Shown in pieces: positions 7,591-15,454 of a stretch of 40,933 nucleotides of DNA (its first letter is position 1; the number at the start of each line of letters is the position of its first letter). Source of the stretch: Clostridiales bacterium (GTDB lineage: Bacteria > Bacillota > Clostridia > Oscillospirales > Oscillospiraceae); the NCBI GenBank assembly GCA_004555705.1, contig SFHI01000026.1:1-40933 (forward strand), read 5' to 3'. The position numbers and the translations under genes are program-made. The notes beneath the pieces are model-generated. The model was not told the DNA's origin. It ran no database searches and was given only the letters and a program-made list of their open reading frames with translations.

Positions 7591-7768
7591 AAATTGGTGT
7601 TTGTAGATTTCCGAACACGTTGCGTTGCTACCGTAGGGGCGGCTATTAGCCTCCCGAAAACGTTCTTACTTTTGAGCGTTTCCGATAAACGGAAGCATTT
7701 TCGTTGACGAAACCAAAGCGGGCGGATATTATCCGCCCCTACGATAACAAATCGCCAAACACCAATTT
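7591..7768. repeat. MITE-like repeat, TIR AAATTGGTGTTTG, 'GGGCGG' interior
   Basis: 178 bp with perfect 13-bp terminal inverted repeats (AAATTGGTGTTTG 7591-7603; complement 7756-7768). The interior carries TAGGGGCGGCTATTAGCC...GGCGGATATTATCCGCCCC, making the whole element a long imperfect palindrome. Other copies with this interior lie at 15350, 24104 and 28164. Confidence 0.8.
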
Positions 7769-7899
7769 CCCGGGCTGCTGTGTGCGGACGATGAGGCTGA
7801 CGGATACCGCGTTGGCCGCAGATGCTGACACCATTTTTGACATCATTTGTATGTCGGAATCCGGCGGCAGCCGAACTTTTCCATATCAAATTCATATCA

Positions 7900-7933
7900 A
7901 AAACGGGTCATCCCGAATGGGATAACCCGTTTT
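7900..7933 (-). terminator. Terminator of tRNA-Arg (CCG)
   Basis: Minus strand AAAACGGGTTATCCC-attc-GGGATGACCCGTTTTT directly behind the CCA end of the tRNA. Confidence 0.85.
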
Positions 7934-8009
7934 TGGTACGCCGGAAGGGACTCGAACCCCCAACCCTCGGAACCGGAATCCGATGCTCTATCCATTGAGC
8001 CACCGGCGC
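7934..8009 (-). tRNA. tRNA-Arg (CCG)
   Basis: Acceptor GCGCCGG/CCGGCGT, anticodon stem TCGGA/TCCGA with loop TTCCGGT (anticodon CCG), T loop TTCGAGT, encoded CCA. The first acceptor pair is G-U. Confidence 0.96.
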
Positions 8010-8029
8010 ATTTGCTTTACAGCCTGAAC

Positions 8030-8058
8030 ATTATAGCAAGGATTTTCCCATTTGTAAA
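8030..8058 (-). promoter_or_regulatory. Promoter of tRNA-Arg (CCG)
   Basis: TTTACA (8058-8053), 17-bp spacer, TATAAT (8035-8030). Confidence 0.88.
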
Positions 8059-8123
8059 GAGGGAAACGGAAATTTTTCCGGAAAACCCGCCCCGGAGGGG
8101 GGCGGACACGGCTTCCGGGCGGG

Positions 8124-8990
8124 TTACGCCTTCCCAAACTCCAGAAACTGCCGGATATCCATGTCCAGACAGATGGACCGGTCCGCGATTTCCCGGGGGG
8201 CATAGGCCTGACCGGCATTCACGCAGGCGTAGACGGCCTCCGGGTTTTCCAGCGTGTACCGCCAGAAGGGGTACTTGATGATTCCCGGGGTGTTGTGCCC
8301 CACGCCCAGCTCCAGGTACAGCACCTTACCCTGCTTATGCCGCCGCAGGAAATCCGCATACCGTTCCTGGGCGGCGTACCAGCCCCGGTCCTGTACAAAG
8401 GTATCGTCACACCGCAGATTCATAGTCATCGGCGCCCCGCACACCGGGCACCGGGGAACAAGCCCGGAGGGAATTTTCATATCCTTTTGGGCGGCAAGCA
8501 TCCGCCGGACGGCGGCTTCGTTGTCGTAGGTTTCCTTGTGACAGGCCTTTGCGCATTGCCACAGGCCGTAGTCGCCCTGGGTGTAGAACAGACGGCCTTT
8601 GTCAAAACCCGCCCGCTGGAATTGGTGATCCACATTGGTGGTCAGCACAAAATAGTCCTTGTCCTTCACCAGCGCCAGCAGCTCCTGATAAACCGGAAAC
8701 GGTGCGTCCACATAGCGGTTATAGAAAATATGACGGCTCCACCAGGCCCAGTATTCCTCCAGGGTTTCGTAGGGATAAAAGCCTCCGGAGTACATATCGG
8801 TGATGCCATATTTCTGATGGAAGTCGGAAAAGTACCGTTCAAACCGTTCCCCGCTGTAGGTGAGCCCGGCAGAGGCGGATAACCCTGCTCCGGCACCGAT
8901 TACGATAGTATCCGCGGAATTCCATGCGGTTTGCACCCGCTCAATGGAGCAGTTTCCTGTAGATTCTCTCGTCCTGTTCTTTGAAAACAT
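8124..8990 (-). CDS. SirTM-type (class M) sirtuin, probable protein ADP-ribosyltransferase
   Basis: 288-aa Sir2-fold protein. NAD-binding GAGAGLSASAG (32-42), TTNVDHQF (117-124, N119/D121) and a four-Cys zinc knuckle (C146, C150, C181, C184 in CPVCG) are visible. The usual catalytic His position reads Gln (Q138 in TQGDYG), the hallmark of class M sirtuins. Characterised SirTMs ADP-ribosylate a lipoyl carrier and are encoded next to a macrodomain hydrolase, as here. The macrodomain gene overlaps its start by 50 bp. A GTG 54 bases further in (CGG-GTG-CAA) is an alternative start. The GcvH-like carrier and lipoate ligase of the full operon are not in this window, so the substrate is open. Confidence 0.88.
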   Translation of the reverse strand: MFSKNRTRESTGNCSIERVQTAWNSADTIVIGAGAGLSASAGLTYSGERFERYFSDFHQKYGITDMYSGGFYPYETLEEYWAWWSRHIFYNRYVDAPFPVYQELLALVKDKDYFVLTTNVDHQFQRAGFDKGRLFYTQGDYGLWQCAKACHKETYDNEAAVRRMLAAQKDMKIPSGLVPRCPVCGAPMTMNLRCDDTFVQDRGWYAAQERYADFLRRHKQGKVLYLELGVGHNTPGIIKYPFWRYTLENPEAVYACVNAGQAYAPREIADRSICLDMDIRQFLEFGKA

Positions 8991-9714
8991 TGAATATCAC
9001 CTTGATCTTGCTTCCGGTTTCGGCCTTGTATTTTTGTACCGTGTCCACGGCAATCTCAGCCGCTTTCTCATTGGGGAACATGAAAACGCCCGTGGAGATA
9101 CAGCAGAAGGCAATGCTTCCCACCCTGTTTTCATCCGCCAGTGCCAGACAGGAACGGTAGCAGGATTCCAGCAGATCGCAATGCTCCTGTGTCAGCTTGC
9201 CCTGCACAATGGGGCCCACCGTGTGGATTACATACTCACAGGGAAGGTTGTAGGCGGGCGTGATTTTCGCCTGCCCGGTGGGTTCGGCATAACCCTGCTC
9301 CGCCATAATCTCCGCGCACTTCAAACGGAGCTGTACCCCGGCCCAGGTGTGGATGCAGTTGTCAATGCAGTTGTGGCAGGGCTGGTAGCAGCCGGTCATG
9401 CCGGAGTTGGCGGCATTGACAATGGCCCCGCATTCCAGGGTGGTAATGTCTCCCCGCCAGAGGTAGATGCCCTCCCGCACCGGGGACAGTTCAGACAGGC
9501 GGGTAATCTTCTTTGCTGCCAGTTCCTCTTGCAGGTAATCATCCTGCACCTCCAGAAATTCCTTGCTTGTGGCTGCCGGGCGGCGGACGTTCATCAAAGC
9601 GCGCAGAAGCTGCTTTTGACTTCCGTCATCTGCCGGGATCGCCTGAGCCTGCCGGGAGGACCGCTCCCGGAGCAATTCCTCAATTAAATATCTTCTTCGA
9701 TCTTCCTGATTCAT
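8941..9714 (-). CDS. Zn-type macrodomain protein, ADP-ribosyl hydrolase
   Basis: 257 aa. The macrodomain (about 75-255) has IVNAANSGMTG (99-108), the Cys/His-rich insert CYQPCHNCIDNCIHT characteristic of SirTM-linked macrodomains, VIHTVGP and the phosphate loop CISTGVFMFP. It should remove ADP-ribose placed by the partner sirtuin. An N-terminal helical part (about 1-75) is also typical of this family. ATG 9714 is preferred over a frame extending to 9852 because the extension runs through the intergenic promoter region. The ribosome site is weak (GGCGGGG). It is the first gene of a two-gene minus-strand operon divergent from the HxlR regulator. Confidence 0.9.
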   Translation of the reverse strand: MNQEDRRRYLIEELLRERSSRQAQAIPADDGSQKQLLRALMNVRRPAATSKEFLEVQDDYLQEELAAKKITRLSELSPVREGIYLWRGDITTLECGAIVNAANSGMTGCYQPCHNCIDNCIHTWAGVQLRLKCAEIMAEQGYAEPTGQAKITPAYNLPCEYVIHTVGPIVQGKLTQEHCDLLESCYRSCLALADENRVGSIAFCCISTGVFMFPNEKAAEIAVDTVQKYKAETGSKIKVIFNVFKEQDERIYRKLLH

Positions 9715-9793
9715 GGCACCCCGCCCACTTCCGCGGTGATTACCTCCGGTATGGATTCTTCGGAAAAGGTTGCTTTTTCCTTTACCTGGCATT

Positions 9794-9822
9794 ACAATAG
9801 CACCGTAGCGCCGACTTGTAAA
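9794..9822 (-). promoter_or_regulatory. Promoter of the macrodomain/sirtuin operon
   Basis: Minus strand TTTACA (9822-9817), 17-bp spacer, TATTGT (9799-9794). It lies in the 162-bp gap shared with the divergent HxlR gene, whose product may control it. Confidence 0.6.
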
Positions 9823-9876
9823 GTAAGAACAAAATTGTGCTGTAGTTACCAAAAAGAAACTGTTGGAGGTTTTTCT

Positions 9877-10215
9877 ATGGAAGCGTGTAAATCAATCCCG
9901 GCGGAGAGCCTGCCGGACTGCCCGGTGGAAACCACCCTCATGCTGATCGGGGACAAGTGGAAGGTGCTGATCCTGCGGGATTTGATGCCCGGAACAAAGC
10001 GCTTTGGGGAGCTGAAAAAGTCCATCGGCCATGTTTCCCAGAAGGTTCTGACCGCCCAGCTTCGGGATATGGAAGCAAGCGGATTGGTAAACCGTAAGGT
10101 CTACGCCGAGGTTCCGCCCCGTGTGGAATATACGCTGACCGAGCTTGGCTACAGCCTGAAGCCCGTCCTGGATGCCCTGTGGAGCTGGGGTGAGGCGTAC
10201 AAGGCCGGACAGTAG
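9877..10215 (+). CDS. HxlR-family winged-helix regulator
   Basis: 112-aa HxlR-type regulator: CPVETTLMLIGDKWKVLILRDL near the N-terminus with a conserved Cys (in LPDCPVE) before the helix-turn-helix, then RFGELKKSIGHVSQKVLTAQLRDME and the wing VPPRVEYTLTELG. ATG 9877 with GGAGG at 9865-9869 is the start; the open frame upstream is not used. Members of this family often sense thiol or carbonyl stress through that Cys. Its divergent position makes the macrodomain/sirtuin pair its likely target (inference). Confidence 0.92.
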   Translation: MEACKSIPAESLPDCPVETTLMLIGDKWKVLILRDLMPGTKRFGELKKSIGHVSQKVLTAQLRDMEASGLVNRKVYAEVPPRVEYTLTELGYSLKPVLDALWSWGEAYKAGQ

Positions 10216-10227
10216 ATGAAAGTGAAA

Positions 10228-10265
10228 CCGTCCGAACCCGTGTTCTGCGGGTTCGGACGGTTTTT
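10228..10265 (+). terminator. Terminator between HxlR gene and convergent peptidase gene
   Basis: Perfect 13-bp stem CCGTCCGAACCCG/CGGGTTCGGACGG with a 7-nt loop followed by TTTTT. The peptidase stop codon is 3 bp away, so the hairpin probably serves both genes. Confidence 0.9.
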
Positions 10266-10267
10266 GG

Positions 10268-12241
10268 TCAGTCCAGGCCTATGGCGTCCCGGATTTCCTG
10301 CCGGAGGGCGGTCATGCCGGGGTCGGCCCAGAAGAAGAGGAGCTTCTGCTCCGCAGCGGTATCGCCGTCGGGCTTCGCCCCAAGGACAAAGACCGCGAAG
10401 GTGTCCGCGATGTCCTCGTGGAAATAGTTGGCCCCGTAGCGGCTGACGTAATGGGTGGGGTTGGCTTCGTAGTCCCCCACGGCGGTGACGCCCAGGTCCT
10501 TCCAGAACCGGTCGTAGAAGCCATAGCGGAAGGAACCGGGAATGAACCCGGCGGGGTCGTGGGTGTCGCTGCCCAGGGCCAGGTCGATCTGGGTTTCGTC
10601 CTCCAGCAGCACATGGCCGTACTCGTGGAGGATGGTGTAGGTCAGCTTGCTCCAGTCCCGGGGGGCACCGGTTTCGTCATACACGTCGTAGTAGTCAATG
10701 TTCAGGGAGAAGCGGGTGTTGTCCGAGGCGCCGTCCTCCCGCTTGACCGGGGAGGTGTAGGCCAGCACATTGCTGCACCCGTCGGTGAAGAGGTTGAATT
10801 CCGCGATTTTCAGCCGGGCGTCCCGGGGAAGCACGGAGCATACATAGTCCCAGACCCGCTTGTCCTGGGCGTCCGTCACCAGGGCCTGGCCCCCTTCCAC
10901 CGGGTAGGAGGCCAGCACATTGGTGATGCCCACGCTGTAGCCGCTGACCGTCACGGCGCAGGGCTCCGAGAAGGTCAGGGTGATGTACTTGCTGTAGATT
11001 TCGTCCGCCCAGCCCTCGGCCCAGACCCCGTCCCGGTTGTCCCCGGCGCTGGCGGGCTCGCCGTACATCTCCCGCAGCAGGGCGGAAATCTGCTGGGCGG
11101 TATAGCCCGTCTCCTCCGGGCGCAGCTCAATGCTTTGCAGGTAGCCGTTGCGGTAGGTGTAGTAGGTGTTCATGGGGGCGTCCCCGCCGAACCAGTTCAT
11201 ACTGTAGCGGTAGGTTTCGTAGGTGTCCGACCAGCCGTTTCCCTCCACCGTCCACCGGTCGTCCCAGATGCCCGCCGCGCCGATGTAAGCCTCGCTGTCC
11301 GTAAGAGAGCTGCCGAAGTAGATCACATTCTGCCGGGTCTGACGGTAGACGTAAGTTCCCGCTTCCTCCCGGGCAGTCTCCCGGAAGGAGGGGGTATCCG
11401 AGGAGGCGATGTGCCTTCCCAGCTCCGATACCAGGTCCACCGCCTGCTGAAGCCGGGCAAGGTCAATCTGGTCCGGGGTATCCGCCGCGGTGTGGTACAG
11501 GTAGCCCCGGCCCTGCTGGGTCAGCAGCACCGCCGGAATCCGTGCCAGCTGGAAGGAGGCGTGGTCGCTGGCGGTCTCCGCCAGAAGGGGCAGGGAAGGG
11601 CCCAGCAGCTCCGTCAGGTAGTTGGGGCTGCCGTCCATGGTGCAAAGGCACAGTCCTTCGCTTCCCAGGCCGCCCAGCATATCCAGCTGAATATCTCCAA
11701 TGATCCGCTCCCGCTCCTGCTCACTGAGGGAGGCGGTGTAGGCCCGGGAGCCCAGCTTGCCGTTTTCCTCGTCGGTGAAGCTGATAAACCGCAGCTCCGT
11801 GTCCGTGGCCACATCCTTCAGAGCCTGGGCCACCCCCAGCAGCACCGCCGCGCCGGAGGCGTTGTCGTTGGCCCCGGGGGCGTTGGGCACGCTGTCGTGA
11901 TGGGCGGAGAACACCAGAATGTCCCCCTGGGGGTCGGAGCAGGGCTTTACGGCGATGACGTTGGCGCCCGTTTCCCCGGCGGCATTGGTATAGGACTGCA
12001 GGGTTACGTCATACCCCATTTCCCGGAACCGGCTTTCCAGATACCGGACGGCCTCCTTTTCCCCGTCGGAGCCCACGCTCCGGGGCACGGCGGACAGGGC
12101 CTCCAGGTCCTCCTGAAGCCCCGGCAGGTCCAAAATGGCCTGGGTTTCCCCGGACGGAACCAGCTCCGGCACAGCCGTCCGGGCGCACCCCGCCAGCAGC
12201 ACCGCCGCCAGCAGCAGGGGCAGAATTGCTTTTCTGTTCAT
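10268..12241 (-). CDS. Lipoprotein with M28 aminopeptidase domain and second HExxH metallopeptidase domain
   Basis: 657 aa, exported and lipid-anchored (signal ILPLLLAAVLLAGC, lipobox LAGC). Residues about 40-285 are an M28 di-zinc aminopeptidase: HHDSVPNAPGANDNASG, FTDEENGKLGSRAY, DMLGG and the final DHASF...YHTAADTPDQID. Residues about 300-655 are a separate domain with HEYGHVLLED (HExxH) and a later HEDIADTFAVFVLG, the pattern of a gluzincin-like metallopeptidase. Two peptidase domains in one chain is unusual. GGAGG precedes ATG 12241. The promoter carries two GACC-N4-GGTC dyads shared with the MATE gene, so the adjacent TetR regulator probably represses it. Confidence 0.85.
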   Translation of the reverse strand: MNRKAILPLLLAAVLLAGCARTAVPELVPSGETQAILDLPGLQEDLEALSAVPRSVGSDGEKEAVRYLESRFREMGYDVTLQSYTNAAGETGANVIAVKPCSDPQGDILVFSAHHDSVPNAPGANDNASGAAVLLGVAQALKDVATDTELRFISFTDEENGKLGSRAYTASLSEQERERIIGDIQLDMLGGLGSEGLCLCTMDGSPNYLTELLGPSLPLLAETASDHASFQLARIPAVLLTQQGRGYLYHTAADTPDQIDLARLQQAVDLVSELGRHIASSDTPSFRETAREEAGTYVYRQTRQNVIYFGSSLTDSEAYIGAAGIWDDRWTVEGNGWSDTYETYRYSMNWFGGDAPMNTYYTYRNGYLQSIELRPEETGYTAQQISALLREMYGEPASAGDNRDGVWAEGWADEIYSKYITLTFSEPCAVTVSGYSVGITNVLASYPVEGGQALVTDAQDKRVWDYVCSVLPRDARLKIAEFNLFTDGCSNVLAYTSPVKREDGASDNTRFSLNIDYYDVYDETGAPRDWSKLTYTILHEYGHVLLEDETQIDLALGSDTHDPAGFIPGSFRYGFYDRFWKDLGVTAVGDYEANPTHYVSRYGANYFHEDIADTFAVFVLGAKPDGDTAAEQKLLFFWADPGMTALRQEIRDAIGLD

Positions 12242-12260
12242 GGTTCATCCTCCGCAATAA

Positions 12261-12316
12261 CAGACCGCGCGGTCTGATTTTGGGGCCACTATAGCACAAA
12301 CAGACCGGATGGTCAA
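12261..12316 (-). promoter_or_regulatory. Promoter and two TetR-type operators of the peptidase gene
   Basis: Minus strand TTGACC (12316-12311), 17-bp spacer, TATAGT (12293-12288). Operator 1, GACC-N4-GGTC (12303-12314), overlaps the -35. Operator 2 is the perfect palindrome CAGACCGCGCGGTCTG (12261-12276), downstream of the -10. The same arrangement recurs at the MATE gene. Confidence 0.75.
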
Positions 12317-12324
12317 TATCGTGA

Positions 12325-12353
12325 TAGACTTTTTCACAATTCTCTGCTATAAT
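12325..12353 (+). promoter_or_regulatory. Promoter of the tetR-family gene
   Basis: TAGACT (12325-12330), 17-bp spacer, TATAAT (12348-12353). Operator 1 of the divergent peptidase promoter sits 11 bp before this -35, so one site may control both genes. Confidence 0.6.
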
Positions 12354-12388
12354 ACAAAACAAGGGATTCAAAAAACAGGAAGAAGATC

Positions 12389-12623
12389 AATTGGTGTTTG
12401 TAAGTGTGCGTTCCAAATAAACTGTCATTGCGAGACCAGTCCGCAGACTGGTCGTGGCAATCCCCCGGTTGAAAGGGACCAGGTAACGTTTTTCACCAAA
12501 AATCGCGGCAGTACCCACTTTTCCGGGCACTATTCGATACATTTCCCCTCTAACCAGGGGATTGCCACACCAGTGTGCGCACTGGTTCGCAATGACAGCA
12601 AAGATCGTACAAATACCACACTT
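12389..12623. repeat. MITE-like repeat (CTGTCATTGCGA type) in the tetR leader
   Basis: Starts with AATTGGTGTTTG and holds the inverted core CTGTCATTGCGAGACCAG...GGTTCGCAATGACAG; the right end is degraded. It lies between the tetR promoter and its start codon, so the leader RNA carries a roughly 230-nt palindrome. Confidence 0.75.
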
Positions 12624-12656
12624 CGGCAAATCGGATGCCGGGGAGGGGGAAAACCC

Positions 12657-13256
12657 ATGAAACAGGAAGAAAAGAACCGAAAAAGCAGGGAGCATATCCT
12701 GAACTGCGCTTTCTCGGAGTTCGCGGAGCAGGGATACCGGGGGGCCTCCGTCAATACGGTCTGCGCCGCCGGGCACATCTCCAAGGGCCTGCTGTACCAC
12801 TATTACAAGGACAAGGACGCGCTGTACCTGGCCTGTGTGGAGCGGTGCTTCCGGGAGCTGACCGGGGCGCTGAAGGAGCGGCTGGACGTGAAAACCGTGA
12901 CCCCGGACCAGTATTTCTCCGTCCGGCTGGAGTTTTTCGGGGAACACCCGGAGCATCAGGCCCTCTTCTGCGACACGGTGGTGAACCCGCCGAAGCACCT
13001 TTCGGAGCAGCTGGCCGCCTGCCGGGAGCCCTTTGACGCGCTGAACGAGGCCATGCTCACGGCGCTTCTGGAGAAGGAAACCCTGGCCGATGGGCTCACC
13101 GTCCCGGACGCCATCCGCCAGCTGCGTGTGTTTGAGGACTGCGTCAGCTCCTACCTGAAAAACGCGGACCCCCAGGCCCGCCAGACCCAGCAGCACAACC
13201 TCCTGTGCCGCCAGACCTTCCAGACCATGCTCTACGGCCTCATCGCAAGGAACTGA
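12657..13256 (+). CDS. TetR-family transcriptional regulator
   Basis: 199 aa. The N-terminal helix-turn-helix is typical (REHILNCAFSEFAEQGYRGASVNTVCAAGHISKGLLYHYYKDKDALY, residues about 11-57 in two stretches), followed by an all-helical ligand domain. ATG 12657 is chosen: GGGGAGGGGGA precedes it, and the frame upstream only reads through the inserted repeat. It is flanked by the metallopeptidase (divergent) and the MATE exporter (same strand), whose promoters share GACC-N4-GGTC dyads. A repressor that lifts on binding a toxic compound is the simplest model (inference). Confidence 0.92.
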   Translation: MKQEEKNRKSREHILNCAFSEFAEQGYRGASVNTVCAAGHISKGLLYHYYKDKDALYLACVERCFRELTGALKERLDVKTVTPDQYFSVRLEFFGEHPEHQALFCDTVVNPPKHLSEQLAACREPFDALNEAMLTALLEKETLADGLTVPDAIRQLRVFEDCVSSYLKNADPQARQTQQHNLLCRQTFQTMLYGLIARN

Positions 13257-13325
13257 AAAACCTGCCCTCTCCGCCCCCGGGGAGGGCAGGTTTTTTCCAC
13301 GCCATCCTGCATTGCCCAGTTCGAT

Positions 13326-13569
13326 AAATTGGTGTTTGAGAGGGTGCGTTGCAAATTACCTGTCATTGCGAGCCAGTCCGCAGACTGGCGTGGCAATCCC
13401 CCGGTTAGAGGGGAAATGTATCGACAATTGCCCTGCAGAGTGGGGAAACGTTGCGATTTTTGGTGGTAATCGTTACCTGGTTCCATTCATCCGGGGGATT
13501 GCCACACCAGCGTGCGCGCTGGTTCGCAATGACAGGTAATTTGGGGCGCTTCTCTACAAACACCAACTT
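13326..13569. repeat. MITE-like repeat (CTGTCATTGCGA type) before the MATE promoter
   Basis: 244 bp, AAATTGGTGTTTG at 13326-13338 and CAAACACCAACTT at 13557-13569. Inner arms are CTGTCATTGCGAGCCAG and CTGGTTCGCAATGACAG. It ends 42 bp before the -35 of the MATE gene. Confidence 0.85.
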
Positions 13570-13611
13570 ATCGCGCTGATCGCCTGCGGGAATCCTTTTT
13601 TGCCTTAGATA

Positions 13612-13662
13612 TTGACCGGATGGTCGGTTTGTGCTATACTGCTAAAAACAGACCATGAAGTC
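13612..13662 (+). promoter_or_regulatory. Promoter and two TetR-type operators of the MATE gene
   Basis: TTGACC (13612-13617), 17-bp spacer, TATACT (13635-13640). GACC-N4-GGTC (13614-13625) overlaps the -35, and a weaker GACC-N4-AGTC (13651-13662) lies after the start point. The spacer even shares GGTTTGTGC/GTTTGTGC with the peptidase promoter. Confidence 0.75.
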
Positions 13663-13727
13663 TATAAATCCAATTCCCGGAGGTGGGGAATCCTATCCGG
13701 GAAAGGTCAAAAGGAGGAAACCCATAA

Positions 13728-15101
13728 ATGAATGACAAGCAAGCTCAGTCCCAGGCGACCCTGGGGCAGATGAAGCCCTCTAAGGCCATTGTGAAGCTGG
13801 CAATCCCGGCTACCCTGGCGCTGCTGGCCAAGGCGGTGTACAATCTGGTGGACACCGCCTATATCGGTATGCTGGATTCCGATATTGCCCTGACCGCCGT
13901 GGGTGTGACGGTGCCCCTGCTGCTGATCATGGTGTCCATCGAGAACATCTTCGCCGCGGGCGCGGCGGTGCTGGCGGGACGCCAGCTGGGGGCCGGGGAC
14001 CAGAAGGAGGCAGAGCGCACGGTGACCACCGTGGTGGGGCTGTCCGTGCTCATTGGCATCGTGCTGTGTGTGGGCGGCATCGTGTTTATCGACCCGCTGA
14101 TGCGGGCCTTCGGCGCTTCGGAGGCTTCCCTGCCCCTGGCCAAGGACTACGCCTTCTGGATGTTCATCGCCGCACTGGCCAACCTGCCCGCCCAGAGCAT
14201 GAACTGCGCCGCCCGGGCGGAGTCCTCGGTGAAGATTTCCTCCATCGCGGTGATTACCGGCGCGGGGCTGAATATTCTGCTGGACCCGGTGTTCATGTTT
14301 GACTGGGGCCTGAACCTGGGCGTGGAGGGCGCGTCTCTCGCCACCACCGTGTCCCAGTTTGTCACCTTCTTCATTCTCACCGGCTTCTACGCCTCCGGCC
14401 GGTCCGTCATCAAGCTTCGGCCCCGGTCCTTCCGCCTCACCTGGGGCTTTGTGAAGGCTGTGGCCGTTATCGGCATTCCCACGGCGGTGATTCAGATATG
14501 CCTGTCCGTGGCCGCCTCCCTGACCAACATCGCCGCCGCGTCCCTGCCCCAGTCCGACGAGATCATCGCCGCCTACGGTGTGGTGCAGCGGCTGGTGCTC
14601 ATCGGCTGCTATGTGGTCATGGGCTTTATGCAGGGGTATCAGCCCGTGGCCTCCTACGCCTTCGGGGCCCGGGACGAGGACCGGTTCCACCAGTCGGTGC
14701 GCTTCGCCCTGAAGGGGGCGCTGCTGTTGACGGTGCTGGTGGAGGCGGTGTATATCCTGCTGGCAAAGCCCCTGATCCTGTGCTTCAACAGCAACCCGGT
14801 GATTGTGGACTACGGCAGGTGGCTGCTGATCTCCCAGGTGGCTCTGTACCCCGCCTTCGGGCTGTGCTATATGATGACCATCACGTACCAGACCATCGGG
14901 GACTCCCGGTACGGGCTGTTCCTGTCCCTGATCCGCCAGGGGCTGTTCTATGTGCCCTTCATCCTGGTGCTGCCGAAGCTGCTGGGGGTGCTGGGAATCT
15001 ACCTCAGCCAGCCCGCCGCCGATGTGCTGACCATTCTGGTCTGCCTGCGCTCGGTGGGCTCCATGAAGCGGATCGCCTCCCGGAATATGGGCAAGGAGTA
15101 G
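13728..15101 (+). CDS. MATE-family multidrug/toxin exporter
   Basis: 457 aa, about 12 membrane helices. Family features include IPATLALLAKAVYNLVDTAYIG near the N-terminus and the mirrored second half starting near VIQICLSVAASLTNIAA. Members export cationic drugs or metabolites with Na+ or H+ as counter-ion. AAAGGAGGA lies ahead of ATG 13728. It is co-oriented with the TetR gene 470 bp upstream but has its own promoter bearing candidate TetR operators. No clear terminator follows; a repeat element begins 40 bp after the stop. Confidence 0.93.
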   Translation: MNDKQAQSQATLGQMKPSKAIVKLAIPATLALLAKAVYNLVDTAYIGMLDSDIALTAVGVTVPLLLIMVSIENIFAAGAAVLAGRQLGAGDQKEAERTVTTVVGLSVLIGIVLCVGGIVFIDPLMRAFGASEASLPLAKDYAFWMFIAALANLPAQSMNCAARAESSVKISSIAVITGAGLNILLDPVFMFDWGLNLGVEGASLATTVSQFVTFFILTGFYASGRSVIKLRPRSFRLTWGFVKAVAVIGIPTAVIQICLSVAASLTNIAAASLPQSDEIIAAYGVVQRLVLIGCYVVMGFMQGYQPVASYAFGARDEDRFHQSVRFALKGALLLTVLVEAVYILLAKPLILCFNSNPVIVDYGRWLLISQVALYPAFGLCYMMTITYQTIGDSRYGLFLSLIRQGLFYVPFILVLPKLLGVLGIYLSQPAADVLTILVCLRSVGSMKRIASRNMGKE

Positions 15102-15140
15102 AAAACAGAGGGTGTTTGGTGAGATGCTGCCGTAGTAGCT

Positions 15141-15343
15141 TGTAACACTTAACTCTGTACGATTGTGTGGAGAAAAGAATAAGTGTTGTCATCCCGAGCG
15201 AGGCGAAGCTGAGTCGAGGGATCTACGCATTTCGTTGTCATTTGCAGTCAGTTTCGTGCCAAGATCCTTCGGCTCCGCTCCGCTTCGCTCAGGATGACAG
15301 CATTGTTGGATTTGTTTACGAATCTGTAGATTTAAGTGTTACA
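15141..15343. repeat. MITE-like repeat with TGTAACACTTAA ends
   Basis: 203 bp bounded by TGTAACACTTAA (15141-15152) and TTAAGTGTTACA (15332-15343), a perfect 12-bp inverted repeat. The interior is TCATCCCGAGCGAGGCGAAGC...GCTTCGCTCAGGATGACA, also palindromic. No ORF of its own. Confidence 0.75.
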
Positions 15344-15349
15344 GGCTAG

Positions 15350-15454
15350 TAGGGGCGGATATTATCCGCCCGCCGCCTTTCGTCTGCAAAAGCGCCCAGT
15401 TCTATCGAAAACGCTCAAAAACGGAAACGTCCGGGCGGATTATATCCGCCCCTA
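15350..15454. repeat. 'GGGCGG' palindromic repeat core without the long terminal repeats
   Basis: TAGGGGCGGATATTATCCGCCC ... GGCGGATTATATCCGCCCCTA, 105 bp, the same interior as at 7591-7768 but without AAATTGGTGTTTG ends. It begins 6 bp after the TGTAACACTTAA element. Confidence 0.7.

Noticed and set aside
10418..12277. Long plus-strand frame (619 aa) opposite the peptidase gene
   Set aside because: Composition is typical of an antisense shadow of a GC-rich gene (Val/Gly/His-rich). The opposite strand has lipobox, M28 and HExxH motifs, promoter and ribosome site.
12309..12656. N-terminal extension of the TetR-family protein
   Set aside because: It is translated repeat DNA; the helix-turn-helix begins right after ATG 12657, which has a strong ribosome site.
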